A stretch of DNA of 64,000 nucleotides from Falsibacillus pallidus (lineage in GTDB: Bacteria > Bacillota > Bacilli > Bacillales > DSM-25281). The translations under genes were made by a program, and so were the position numbers. Below the pieces are notes generated by a model. That model made no database searches and was not told where the DNA came from. It was given only the letters and a program-made list of their open reading frames with translations. Numbering within the stretch: position 1 is the stretch's first letter; each line of letters opens with the position of its first letter. Location: the NCBI RefSeq assembly GCF_003350505.1, contig NZ_QQAY01000012.1, positions 1 through 64,000 on the forward strand. Direction: 5' to 3'. This document shows, piece after piece, positions 1 to 8,247 of the stretch.

Positions 1-117
1 CAGACAATGCACTACCTGTCAGCTAGACACTTCCGCCACTGCGGTGTGTCAGGGACTTTCACCCATTAGTCCGATGCGCTGCCAAGCGCACAAAAGCGCA
101 GGCAATAGTGCCCGCAC
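1..117 (-). mobile_element. Group II intron, 5' end (partial; continues beyond the window)
   Basis: Read on the minus strand from 117 downward, the sequence opens with GTGCGGGCAC, matching the GUGYG 5' end of bacterial group II introns. It continues into a GC-rich stem and the segment GGGTGAAAGTCCC, which is typical of domain I of bacterial (often class C) introns. The intron would run off the left edge, so the reverse transcriptase/maturase and domains V-VI are not visible. It begins about 17 bases after the stop codon of the upstream glycosyltransferase gene, so no coding sequence is interrupted. The assignment rests on motif recognition of about 115 bases. An unrelated structured RNA is the alternative. 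Confidence 0.72.
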
Positions 118-134
118 TTTTCACTCTTCGAAAT

Positions 135-1343
135 TTAATTATATAAAATCTTTTCTTTAATATACTTTCCAACCACTTTATACCATGTAGATTTTGCCGC
201 AGGTGCAAAACGATAACTCCGGTTGCGGACTTCATCCATCATTTTGATGACAGATTGGTACATCTCAGCGTGAGTGGCCTGCTCTTTGGAATCATGATAG
301 AGCTGCAGACTTTCTTTATAATCTGCGATGGATTCAGCATTTTCGAGCACTGCCTTCAACTGCGCTTCGATTGGAGACTGTTTGGACAGCTCCGTAACAA
401 GTCCGTGCTTTTTCAAGTAATCCAGGTTGATCGTTTCCTGTCCTGGCAGGGATGAGTAGACGAAAATCGGGATTTCCTTGTAAAGGACTTCGCTGATCGT
501 CACGCCGCCAGGCTTCGTAATGATGGCGTCCACCTTGTCATACAAGTCGTTCATCTCTTTTCTTGATGAGATGTAGGACAGCGGCTTCACATGCGGAAGA
601 TTCATGGCCTTCAGTTCCTGATAAAGCTTTTTGTTGCTTCCACAGAGGACCAGATACGAAATCGATTGATCTTTTTGCTCCCTCGGGATGAGATCCACGA
701 TATCGCCGAGGCCGCTGCTTCCGCCTGCGATCAGAACCTGGTTTTCCTTCTGATCCTTTTTCACATTTGCCTGACCTCTTTTAAATTCACTGTGAATCGG
801 GATTCCCGTCACCTGTATTTGATTCGGTGAAAGGCGGTGTTCCCGGACCAGATATTCTTTCACATCGGCGGTCGGGACAAAGTGCAAGTCGATTCCTTCT
901 TTTCCCCAGAAATGGTTGACGAAGAAATCTGTATACACATTAATGGCTGCAACCTGCGTACGGCCATACATCTTCAGCCTGCTGACAAGATACGAAGAGA
1001 ACGCCTGCGTACATACAACCAAATCCGGCTTTTCCTCTTCAAGCAGCTGCTCCATTTTACGGAGGAAAAAGAATTCCAATGTACGTTTAGGCTTATCCTT
1101 TTTTTCTTCGGAATAGCCGGCTTTTTTATAAATCCATTCGTAGGCTTTCGGGAAATCATTGATCCACGTCAAATACCCTTTTGTAACCGTCTCGCCAAGC
1201 GATTCATTGATATATGTGAAAAGTTCTATTTTTTTATATTCAGCGGAAGGGTTCCGTTTCTTTAATAAATTCATCATGGTCTCAGAAACTTGGTGATGTC
1301 CTGATTGCATTTGAAATAATGGTAGAAATAAGACCTTTTTCAT
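135..1343 (-). CDS. MGDG synthase/UgtP-type family 28 glycosyltransferase
   Basis: This 402-residue protein resembles the GT28 family that includes plant MGDG synthase, Bacillus UgtP and YkoN. These enzymes move glucose or galactose from a UDP-sugar to diacylglycerol at the inner face of the membrane. The N-terminus (VLFLPLFQMQSGHHQVSETM) is the acceptor-side motif of the family. GGSSGLG near residue 205 and TKPGGVTISE near 275 are the nucleotide-sugar side loops. The start follows AAGGAG at a good distance. It is transcribed alone toward the group II intron that begins just past its stop. Similarity looks nearer to YkoN-type paralogues than to UgtP itself, so the acceptor is uncertain. Confidence 0.8.
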   Translation of the reverse strand: MKKVLFLPLFQMQSGHHQVSETMMNLLKKRNPSAEYKKIELFTYINESLGETVTKGYLTWINDFPKAYEWIYKKAGYSEEKKDKPKRTLEFFFLRKMEQLLEEEKPDLVVCTQAFSSYLVSRLKMYGRTQVAAINVYTDFFVNHFWGKEGIDLHFVPTADVKEYLVREHRLSPNQIQVTGIPIHSEFKRGQANVKKDQKENQVLIAGGSSGLGDIVDLIPREQKDQSISYLVLCGSNKKLYQELKAMNLPHVKPLSYISSRKEMNDLYDKVDAIITKPGGVTISEVLYKEIPIFVYSSLPGQETINLDYLKKHGLVTELSKQSPIEAQLKAVLENAESIADYKESLQLYHDSKEQATHAEMYQSVIKMMDEVRNRSYRFAPAAKSTWYKVVGKYIKEKILYN

Positions 1344-1627
1344 TTCTACAACTCCTTATTCCTGCGATAAATCCTAAACAGGAATTGTTTATTTTAACCA
1401 AATCGTTTTATCTATATCTTATCACATTTTTTACTCTGGTAAATCCCATACAAATAACAGACGAATGAAAACCAAAAAAGGTTCACTTTTTGCCAAAAAA
1501 TCTTACAAAACCATCATACAATATGAAGAATACCCTCATATTAAAAAAACATTAAAAATAAATGAAATTAGCAAGTCCGTTGTCGGCAATGTTTCCCAAA
1601 AATGCCACTGCTGCGGCGTTTACGCAT

Positions 1628-1663
1628 AAAATCCCCTTCCTTTGGTGCGGGAAGGGGATTTTA
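1628..1663 (-). terminator. Rho-independent terminator of the egtB-like gene
   Basis: AAAATCCCCTTCC pairs with GAAGGGGATTTT around a 10-base loop and has T-rich tails on both strands. It lies just past the stop of the egtB-like gene. The rest of 1344-1702 is AT-rich promoter DNA of the glycosyltransferase gene, and I see no gene in it. Confidence 0.8.
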
Positions 1664-1702
1664 TTGATTTCTGTATTAACAAGTTTATCAAGGCTTGTCT
1701 TC

Positions 1703-2962
1703 CTATAAATCCTTAGCCAGTCGGAACCCGCTGAACTGCACGCGTTTTGCCGGCTCTGATACAAGTCTTGAGCTCGGTCGGATAAAGGAAGAAGGGGTGG
1801 CACAGGAACCGCCTTTAAGAACAAACTGATTAGATCTGCTGTAAGGCTGCTCCTGCATAGAAAGGCCCGCTGCATGTGTTGCCTTTGGACGTGTGGCGTA
1901 AAGGCTTGAAGTCCATTCCCACACATCTCCGAATGCCTTGTTGAAAGGACCTTGCATGGATACATCCTTCCATGAAGGATGATAAAGTCCTTTTTCTGCA
2001 AAATTCCCCTCTCGTTGTACTAATTCAAACGCATTTTCCCATTCTGCTTCTGTCGGAAGGCGCATTCCTTTCCAGCGTGCATAGGCATCTGCTTCAAAAT
2101 AGCTGATGTGGCAGACAGGTTCATACTTTTCCAGCTTCCGCTCGCCGCTCATCGTATAAAGCTGCCAATCACCGCCATTGCCCCTCCAATAAAGCGGGGC
2201 ATTCCATCCCTCTCGTTGCACAAGCTCCCAGCCATCGGCAAGCCATAGCTCAGGACGCTCATATCCACCATCCTCAATGAACTGCATATATTCAGCGTTC
2301 AAGACTGGATGGGAAGAGAGCGAATAAGGATTCAGCCAAACCTTCTGCCGCACCCCTTCATATTCGTGTGCATCCCCTTCACCCGCGAAACCGAATTCAA
2401 CGAGTCCACCTTCCATTTCAATCATCGAAGGCTCCTGGAATGGAATGGATTCAGAAAAGTCCTCTGGTTCCTTCATATAGGATGGAGCCAATGGATTCGT
2501 TGAAAAAAGATATTTGATATCAGCCAGCAGCTGTTCTTGATGCTTCTGTTCATTCTGCAAGCCCATTTCAATCAAACGGTTGATATCACGGTGGTCATCC
2601 GGATTGAGTTTCTCTATCAGCTTCATCATGTGTTCATCCACATGGTGGCGATAGGAGATAACCTCTTTTACCGTAGGACGTGAAAACGAAGCTCCCAGCT
2701 GTCCGGAATGGCCTCTCTCGTGTGTGAAAAGAGAACTAAAATGTTCGTTATACGGGCTATAGCGTGGAACATATTCCATTAATATATTCTTTTCAAAGAA
2801 CCTGGTCGTATGCAGCAAATGCCATTTTGGCGGTCGGACATCCGGTCCTGCTTGAACGACATAGTCCTCTGTTTCCAGCGGTGCCGTAATCTTTTCAGTA
2901 AACGATCGTATATTGTGATACTTGGAACCAAGCTTATGATTCAAACTGCTTTGCAGACTCAT
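1703..2962 (-). CDS. egtB: EgtB-like iron-dependent sulfoxide synthase (DinB_2 + FGE-sulfatase domains)
   Basis: EgtB joins hercynine to cysteine or gamma-glutamylcysteine in ergothioneine synthesis; SenA and OvoA are relatives. The N-terminal DinB-like domain shows PPKWHLLHTTRFFE near residue 50. The C-terminal formylglycine-generating-enzyme domain shows RLPTEAEWE, GDVWEWTSS and LKGGSC. The family motif HEQQHQE, which supplies two iron-binding histidines, reads NEQKHQE here (codon AAT confirmed), so one expected ligand is missing. No egtD methyltransferase lies beside it. I chose ATG at 2962 because AAAGGAGG sits six bases upstream; a second ATG at 2968 touches that ribosome site. Family membership is secure, activity is not. 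Confidence 0.82.
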   Translation of the reverse strand: MSLQSSLNHKLGSKYHNIRSFTEKITAPLETEDYVVQAGPDVRPPKWHLLHTTRFFEKNILMEYVPRYSPYNEHFSSLFTHERGHSGQLGASFSRPTVKEVISYRHHVDEHMMKLIEKLNPDDHRDINRLIEMGLQNEQKHQEQLLADIKYLFSTNPLAPSYMKEPEDFSESIPFQEPSMIEMEGGLVEFGFAGEGDAHEYEGVRQKVWLNPYSLSSHPVLNAEYMQFIEDGGYERPELWLADGWELVQREGWNAPLYWRGNGGDWQLYTMSGERKLEKYEPVCHISYFEADAYARWKGMRLPTEAEWENAFELVQREGNFAEKGLYHPSWKDVSMQGPFNKAFGDVWEWTSSLYATRPKATHAAGLSMQEQPYSRSNQFVLKGGSCATPSSFIRPSSRLVSEPAKRVQFSGFRLAKDL

Positions 2963-3106
2963 GAACATCCTCCTTTGAGATCTAAACGAAAATAACAACT
3001 AGTTTACTTATTTCCTCACAGAGCAATATTCAAACATAAATTGCACTGGTGATACCTTCCTCCAGAGCCAGGCTGAAGCGACATCAAGCACCTTCAGTAA
3101 ACAAAA

Positions 3107-3136
3107 TAAGAACCGGGCAAATTGCGCCCGGTTCTT
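3107..3136 (-). terminator. Terminator of the DUF302 gene
   Basis: AAGAACCGGGC and GCCCGGTTCTT form a perfect 11-bp stem just after the DUF302 stop codon. The T-run on the minus strand is short. Confidence 0.75.
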
Positions 3137-3147
3137 CACTTTTCAAT

Positions 3148-3534
3148 TTATTTCGCGTTATCAATGCTTTTTTTCAGTCTGTTTTCTACGTCAGCGGCAA
3201 TTTCATTCAACTCAGGATCATTGGCGAGCTCAATCAGAGTGGTTGGGTTCGGCATCCCGATTTTTGTTTTGCCATCTTCTTCGTAAACAACAATTTTACA
3301 AGGCAGGAAATATCCCACTTGCTTATCTTTGCTTAATACTTTCTCAGCTTCATCCGGGTTGCATACCTCCAAAACCCTGTATCCAGACGGAAAATCCTTT
3401 CCCTTTTCGCGAAGTTTTCCAGCTAGATCAAAGTCCCAAAGAACTCCGAATTTCTCTTCTTTAAGAGCCTGTTCAAGCGCCTGTACCGCATCGTCCATTC
3501 CTTTTGATGTTTCAACAGTGTAGCCAAATGACAT
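3148..3534 (-). CDS. DUF302 family protein
   Basis: This 128-residue protein fits the DUF302 family of small soluble proteins, whose biochemical role is unknown. Family features are the opening YTVETSKGMDDAVQALEQAL, the central VCNPDEAEKVL and the PCKIVVYEEDGKTKIGMPNP strand pair. PCK supplies a conserved cysteine. GAGGAG lies eight bases before ATG 3534, while a GTG three codons earlier abuts the ribosome site and is less likely. It is monocistronic, with its own terminator, beside the YIEGIA pair. Members are often found in genomes handling metals or redox stress, but nothing in this neighbourhood supports a specific job. Confidence 0.8.
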   Translation of the reverse strand: MSFGYTVETSKGMDDAVQALEQALKEEKFGVLWDFDLAGKLREKGKDFPSGYRVLEVCNPDEAEKVLSKDKQVGYFLPCKIVVYEEDGKTKIGMPNPTTLIELANDPELNEIAADVENRLKKSIDNAK

Positions 3535-3625
3535 ACTGCTCACTCCTCTTTTAGAATTTCAAGTTAATCTTAACTAACTGTCTATTTCACAAATACCCTG
3601 CATAGTATGTTTCAAACATTACCAC

Positions 3626-3826
3626 CTACCTATCAGCCGTAACAATCATTATCAGCCCATTACTGAGCTTCACGACATCTCCCCTGACAGCAAGCGCCAC
3701 ATCCCTCATTAGCACCTGCTGCTCATCTTCATCCTTTGCCAGCAGCAGCACTGCATCCCCAGGATAGATCACTTCTTCTGTATGCTTCGGCAATCCAATG
3801 AAGGCATAAATTTTCAAGTCATTCAT
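3626..3826 (-). CDS. Small partner of the YIEGIA membrane protein
   Basis: This 66-residue soluble protein (MNDLKIYAFIGLPKHTEEVI...) has a compact beta-rich pattern with PGDAVLLLAKDEDEQQ and a closing strand LSNGLIMIVTADR. Its start overlaps the stop of the YIEGIA gene by eight bases, so translation is probably coupled. Small proteins in this position are annotated as a capping-complex subunit for YIEGIA. I base the match on context and size rather than on a recognised catalytic motif. No signal peptide or membrane segment is visible. Confidence 0.6.
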   Translation of the reverse strand: MNDLKIYAFIGLPKHTEEVIYPGDAVLLLAKDEDEQQVLMRDVALAVRGDVVKLSNGLIMIVTADR

Positions 3827-4748
3827 AATCCTCGCTCCTGTCCTTTAAAAATTTATGATTCTTCTGGATGCTTTCGAGAAGCGGAGTATTTTCCACGGAT
3901 GTAATCATCCGGTCGATATTCTGTAGAATCGGGACGACGACAAACACAATCCTTCCGTCAATGTAATCCTTCCGTGTGTAATGATATCGTTTGATTCCCA
4001 GCGACCTGGTGATTTCAAACAAAATCGCTTGACGCTGTCCGTAATTATCCAAGGAAATCCGGAAATGATCCGATTTCGGAGTGAGTACTACTGCCAAGCC
4101 CTCCTTTAAAATCATCTCCTGACCTCTTTCGATGCCGATGCGGTTGGAGACAAATATATCATCCACATACAATTCATTATTTTTGATAGAAATTTCCCCA
4201 GCTGAAACAGAAGCGATGTCAGAAATCACTTTTCCTTTAGAAAAGTTCTTCATCCAAATATAGACGATTCCACCAGCTGCCAGTCCAGCCGGAATCCTGA
4301 TCCAAGTTATGTTGTCATCCATGATTTCCATGATGGCGGCAATCACCAGCGAGACAATGAGGGCAATATAATTCCTCGCCTCAAAGGTCTTAGAAATCCC
4401 ATCAATATAGGCATTTCCACGTTTCGTATACTCTGTTTCCTCTAATAATTGGAGGCTTGCCTGTTCGATTTTCCTCACATTTTGAAACTGCGTGATGGCG
4501 AGCGTCAAAAATGTGACGCTGGTCAAATTATTGGTCATGAGGGCAGGAACCAGCACCGCGCCAAGTGTCGCTGCCACAAACCCCATCACAGCATGGCTTA
4601 AGTATCCATTTGGATATGTGGGGTATTGCCGAAAGTCCTCCCGCAGTACAAACAAACGGGCAGCCGTCCCACCCAAGATGGCAGTGATGATCTGAATCAA
4701 ATGCGGCATTGATAGAATTTGTTCCTTCACAACAGAACCTCGTTTCAA
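3819..4748 (-). CDS. YIEGIA-family membrane protein
   Basis: The protein has about 309 residues. The name-giving YIEGIA segment appears as YIDGISKTFEARNY near residue 105. Hydrophobic stretches at roughly 17-27, 50-75, 112-130 and 137-155 suggest four membrane segments, followed by a cytoplasmic tail of about 150 residues. The first codon is uncertain: TTG at 4748 has AAGGAAGG 11 bases upstream, and GTG six codons later has GAGG seven bases upstream. The family is restricted to spore-forming Bacilli as far as I recall, and its function is not established. It is cotranscribed with the overlapping small gene downstream. Confidence 0.7.
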   Translation of the reverse strand: MKRGSVVKEQILSMPHLIQIITAILGGTAARLFVLREDFRQYPTYPNGYLSHAVMGFVAATLGAVLVPALMTNNLTSVTFLTLAITQFQNVRKIEQASLQLLEETEYTKRGNAYIDGISKTFEARNYIALIVSLVIAAIMEIMDDNITWIRIPAGLAAGGIVYIWMKNFSKGKVISDIASVSAGEISIKNNELYVDDIFVSNRIGIERGQEMILKEGLAVVLTPKSDHFRISLDNYGQRQAILFEITRSLGIKRYHYTRKDYIDGRIVFVVVPILQNIDRMITSVENTPLLESIQKNHKFLKDRSEDYE

Positions 4749-4799
4749 ATTAAAAAATACCTTCCTTACTAATTTTTCCTGTCATCCACTAGATTTATG

Positions 4800-4837
4800 T
4801 AAAAAAAAAACACCACTCATCATTGATGAGTGGTGTT
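4800..4837 (-). terminator. Terminator of the M23 peptidase gene
   Basis: A 14-bp perfect stem (AACACCACTCATCA with its complement) is followed by ten T residues on the minus strand, shortly after the peptidase stop codon. Confidence 0.93.
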
Positions 4838-4857
4838 GAATAACTCAATATTAGTTA

Positions 4858-6162
4858 TTAGAAGTTGATGTATCTGCGTGGGTTCACAGCGTTTCGCTTG
4901 TCTGCTGTCCATGGTCCTTCGTGAAGTTCGAAGTGCAAATGCTGACCAGTGGATTCGCCTGTGCTTCCCATGTAGCCGATTTTTTGGCCTTTAGCAACTG
5001 TCGCACCAGTTCCAATCAAGCGAGTGGACATGTGTGCGTAAACAGTTGTGTACTGCTTTCCATTGACGGAATGTGCTACAAAGATACAGTTTCCATAACT
5101 GGAAGAAAGGTAAGAACGGATGACGACACCGTCAGCTGCTGCAACTACAGGTACACTTCCGCCTTTTGCAATATCCATACCGTAGTGGATTTCACCCCAG
5201 CGTCCGCCGAATTCAGAAGAAACATATCCTTCTGCAGGGCGCATGAAGTCGCCGGAAGTCACTGCTGGAAGACTTTCACTTACACTGCCTCCGCCGCCAC
5301 TGGAAGAGTGAGCCGCAGCTGCTGCTGCTTGTCTTGCACGCTCTGCTGCCGCTGCTTTGCGTTGGCGTTCAAGTTCAGCTAATCGGCCTTTTTCCAATTG
5401 GATGGCTTTAGCGAATGCTGCATCCTGACCCTTTAGCAATTCTTGTTCTTCTTGAAGGTTCAGCTTTTCAGCCTCAAGAGATTTCTGCTGTTTATGAAGT
5501 TCTTTCAACAATTCATTTCTTTGTGCTTTTTGAGAGTTGAATTTAGATTTCATATTGTTCAAGTCTTGAAGCATGGATTGAAGATCAGCCAATTTCTTTT
5601 CGACAGAAGCTTGCTTTTCTTCTAAATCCGCTTTATCTCTTTTTTGTTCTTCAATGATCTGCTTGTCCGCATTGACAAGAGTTGTCACTGCAGAAGCACG
5701 GTCAATAAAGTCACTGAAGCTTTCAGCACCTAAAAGAACGTCAAGATAGTTTACGGATCCGCCTTGCGTCTGGATAGCACGTGCACGCTGCTTCAACAAT
5801 TCATTGCGTTCAGCGATGCGCTTTTTAAGCTCCTCGATTTCACCCTTAAGCTTTTCGATTTCTGCTTGAGTATTGGCAATTTCAGTTTGCTTATCTTTGA
5901 TTTTTTGATCAGTTTCAGCAATTGCCTGATCCAGTTTGGCAATTTCAGCTTTTACATCTTGCTGATCGCCTTTTACTTTATCAATAGCAGAACTTTTCGT
6001 ATTGATATTAGATTTTACACTGTTTTGTTTGTTATGGTTTTCCTGCTGTTGTTTTTGTAAATTTGATAAAGTTGATGCAGTTGCCATCCCATTGGCAGCG
6101 AATAAACTTGTTACCCCAAGAGTCGTAGCTAAAGTGAATGAAAGAATGTTGCGTCTTCTCAC
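4858..6162 (-). CDS. Coiled-coil M23 murein hydrolase (EnvC/PcsB-like organisation)
   Basis: A secreted peptidoglycan endopeptidase of 434 residues. Residues 1-30 form a signal peptide. Residues 31-275 are a long heptad-rich coiled coil resembling the CC domain of EnvC and PcsB, which binds FtsX. An alanine- and glycine-rich linker follows, then an M23 zinc peptidase domain at about 310-434. The domain keeps HYGMD, YAHMST and GQHLHFELH, so the zinc-binding and catalytic histidines are intact, unlike degenerate EnvC. It lies 113 bp after ftsX on the same strand and is followed by a strong terminator. It is the likely output of FtsEX. In B. subtilis FtsEX works with the NlpC/P60 enzyme CwlO and this position is held by ctpB. 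Confidence 0.88.
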   Translation of the reverse strand: MRRRNILSFTLATTLGVTSLFAANGMATASTLSNLQKQQQENHNKQNSVKSNINTKSSAIDKVKGDQQDVKAEIAKLDQAIAETDQKIKDKQTEIANTQAEIEKLKGEIEELKKRIAERNELLKQRARAIQTQGGSVNYLDVLLGAESFSDFIDRASAVTTLVNADKQIIEEQKRDKADLEEKQASVEKKLADLQSMLQDLNNMKSKFNSQKAQRNELLKELHKQQKSLEAEKLNLQEEQELLKGQDAAFAKAIQLEKGRLAELERQRKAAAAERARQAAAAAAHSSSGGGGSVSESLPAVTSGDFMRPAEGYVSSEFGGRWGEIHYGMDIAKGGSVPVVAAADGVVIRSYLSSSYGNCIFVAHSVNGKQYTTVYAHMSTRLIGTGATVAKGQKIGYMGSTGESTGQHLHFELHEGPWTADKRNAVNPRRYINF

Positions 6163-6275
6163 GTTTTTTCCCCTTTCCGTCCTTACGCTTTCTCTTTTTC
6201 TATGAAACTTTCTATCTATGTTTTACGTCAATATTAATAGGGAACTAGTAAACCGAAGCTTGATTCCCTTGAAGT

Positions 6276-7160
6276 TTATACTTTCAGGAAGCGTCTGATG
6301 CTCATCATGCTTCCCCATCCTCCGATGATGGCGCCCATCAAGATCAAGATGCCGCTCACTTCATATACGAACGGTGCAAAGTCGAGAACTTTGATGAAAT
6401 GTGACGTCAGCTTTGGAGAGATGTAATCGTAAGCATATTTATAGCCTGTGATCACAATGATGATCGGGAATACTGATCCGAGTATCCCAAGCCAGAAACC
6501 TTCTAACAGGAACGGCCAGCGGATGAACCAGTTGGTCGCACCGACAAGCTTCATGATCTCAATCTCAGTTCTTCTGGCGAAAATAGTAATTTTAATTGTA
6601 TTGGAGATCAGGAACATCGCTGTGAACAGGAGTCCAATGATCAGTACAAGTCCTACGTTCCGGCTGTATTTCAAGAATTTAAAGAGCTTGTCCACTTTAC
6701 CTGCGCCGTATTCCACTTTGGCTACGTTTTTGAACCGCTCGATCTTATTTGCTGCAATTTTCGTATCTGTCGGATTCTTCGTTTTTACGATAAACACGTC
6801 ATACAACGGATTATCCTGTTCGAATAATTTAAAGTCGCTTCCCATATCCTTAATCAGATTCTTCAATTCTGCTTGTTTAGAAGAATACTTGATGCTCTGT
6901 ACTTGAGGAATGTTGTCAATCTGGCGCTTCAATAGATCTTTGTCTTTTTCTTTCGCCGTCAAATCAACGTGGACACGAATCTCTACATCTTTTTCAATGT
7001 CTGTAGCCACTTTATTCATGTTCATCATAATGACGAAGAATACACCGACTAATAAAAGAGTTACTGTTACGGCACTGACAGATGCGAATGTCATCCATCC
7101 GTTCCGGCTTAAGCTTTTGAAACTTTCGCGGAAGTGCCTTCCAATTGTTCTAATCTTCAT
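6276..7160 (-). CDS. ftsX: Cell-division ABC transporter permease FtsX
   Basis: FtsX is the membrane half of FtsEX, which passes ATP-driven movement to an extracellular peptidoglycan hydrolase. The 294-residue protein has a first membrane segment near residues 22-44 and an extracellular domain to about 165. Three further membrane segments follow at about 170-195, 220-245 and 265-290. The motif ARRTEIEIMKLVGATNWFIRWPF is the conserved MacB/FtsX permease loop. I placed the start at ATG 7160, which overlaps the ftsE stop by 11 bases; upstream in-frame codons lie inside ftsE and lack a ribosome site. Confidence 0.95.
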   Translation of the reverse strand: MKIRTIGRHFRESFKSLSRNGWMTFASVSAVTVTLLLVGVFFVIMMNMNKVATDIEKDVEIRVHVDLTAKEKDKDLLKRQIDNIPQVQSIKYSSKQAELKNLIKDMGSDFKLFEQDNPLYDVFIVKTKNPTDTKIAANKIERFKNVAKVEYGAGKVDKLFKFLKYSRNVGLVLIIGLLFTAMFLISNTIKITIFARRTEIEIMKLVGATNWFIRWPFLLEGFWLGILGSVFPIIIVITGYKYAYDYISPKLTSHFIKVLDFAPFVYEVSGILILMGAIIGGWGSMMSIRRFLKV

Positions 7161-7836
7161 ATCCGTAATCCCCCCGCTGTTCATCACGGACAATCTTACC
7201 GTTTTCAATTGCAATAACGCGATGCTTGATCGTGTTTACAATCTCACGGTTGTGCGTTGCCATAACCACTGTTGTCCCTCTGCTGTTGATTTCTTCAAAG
7301 AGATTCATGATATCCCAAGAAGTTTCCGGGTCAAGATTTCCTGTCGGCTCATCAGCAATCACCACTTTCGGTGTGTTGACGATCGAGCGCGCAATGGAAA
7401 TCCGCTGCTGCTCTCCTCCGGATAATTCATTCGGAAGCATGCGTGCTTTATGCTTAAGTCCAACCAGGTCCAGTACTTCCATGACGCGTTTCTTTATGTA
7501 TTTAGGCTGTTCTTCAATAACCTCTAGGGCATATGCGATGTTTTCATAAACGGTCAATGTTGGAAGAAGCTTAAAGTCCTGGAAGACGACTCCGATGTTC
7601 CTTCTTAAATATGGAACCCGGTTATTTTTTAATTTTGCAAGGTTGACGCCGCTTACCACAATGTCTCCTTGTGTCGGCCTTTCCTCGCGGTACATCATTT
7701 TAATGAAAGTGGATTTTCCAGCCCCACTCGGCCCGACCACATAAACAAACTCACCTTGTTTTATATGGACGTTTATCCCGTTGACAGCCATGATGCCATT
7801 CGGATACTTTTTATGGACATCCTTCATATCAATCAT
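7150..7836 (-). CDS. ftsE: Cell-division ATP-binding protein FtsE
   Basis: The cytoplasmic ATPase of FtsEX has 228 residues, the normal family length. Walker A is GPSGAGKST near residue 35, the ABC signature is LSGGEQQR near 138, and Walker B is VVIADEPTGNLD near 158. The switch histidine is in ATHNRE. It is translated from ATG after GGTGAT and heads the ftsE-ftsX-M23 operon. A cccB terminator and a separate promoter lie upstream, so the operon does not depend on cccB transcription. Confidence 0.96.
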   Translation of the reverse strand: MIDMKDVHKKYPNGIMAVNGINVHIKQGEFVYVVGPSGAGKSTFIKMMYREERPTQGDIVVSGVNLAKLKNNRVPYLRRNIGVVFQDFKLLPTLTVYENIAYALEVIEEQPKYIKKRVMEVLDLVGLKHKARMLPNELSGGEQQRISIARSIVNTPKVVIADEPTGNLDPETSWDIMNLFEEINSRGTTVVMATHNREIVNTIKHRVIAIENGKIVRDEQRGDYGYED

Positions 7837-7960
7837 TATTAATCACCTATTATTCTAATTATGTGTTTGGTCCGTGAAGTAAATAGTCTTATCGAATCAT
7901 GCTCACTTTTTTCAATAGTCTGTTAATCTTATATACAAAAATTTACCAGACTTTTATATT

Positions 7961-8045
7961 TCGACAGCATTGAGCAAAATTCCTTGTTGAATGCTATCGA
8001 AAATTTGGCACAGACCCATTATAACATCCTAGGATGTCATGTTAA
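7961..8045 (-). promoter_or_regulatory. ftsEX promoter with palindromic spacer, and leader hairpin
   Basis: On the minus strand, TTAACA (8045-8040) and TATAAT (8023-8018) are separated by 16 bases, a good sigma-A promoter. The spacer contains the perfect 14-bp palindrome ACATCCTAGGATGT (8024-8037), placed like a repressor operator. About 20 bases into the transcript, CGATAGCATT pairs with AATGCTGTCG (one G-U pair) around an 18-base loop. About 125 bases of untranslated leader then precede ftsE. Promoter and structures are seen; regulation is inferred. Confidence 0.65.
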
Positions 8046-8204
8046 GGGTAATTTTTATTACAGTTTCATTTCAAGGGTCGAAATAATATGGATAATTCAT
8101 CCTATAAAGGTGGATTGTTCCTTGCGCAAGAGGTAGAAGGTGCGATTTTTAATTTAATGCATAAAAGAATAAAAGTGGGTTGTTTGCGCCTCGAAAATGA
8201 AATA

Positions 8205-8242
8205 AAAAAGCTTTCTCCCCATTATAGAAGAGAAAGCTTTTC
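8205..8242 (-). terminator. Terminator of cccB
   Basis: AAAAGCTTTCTC pairs with GAGAAAGCTTTTTT directly after the cccB stop on the minus strand, ending in a T-tract. Confidence 0.9.
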
Positions 8243-8247
8243 ACACA

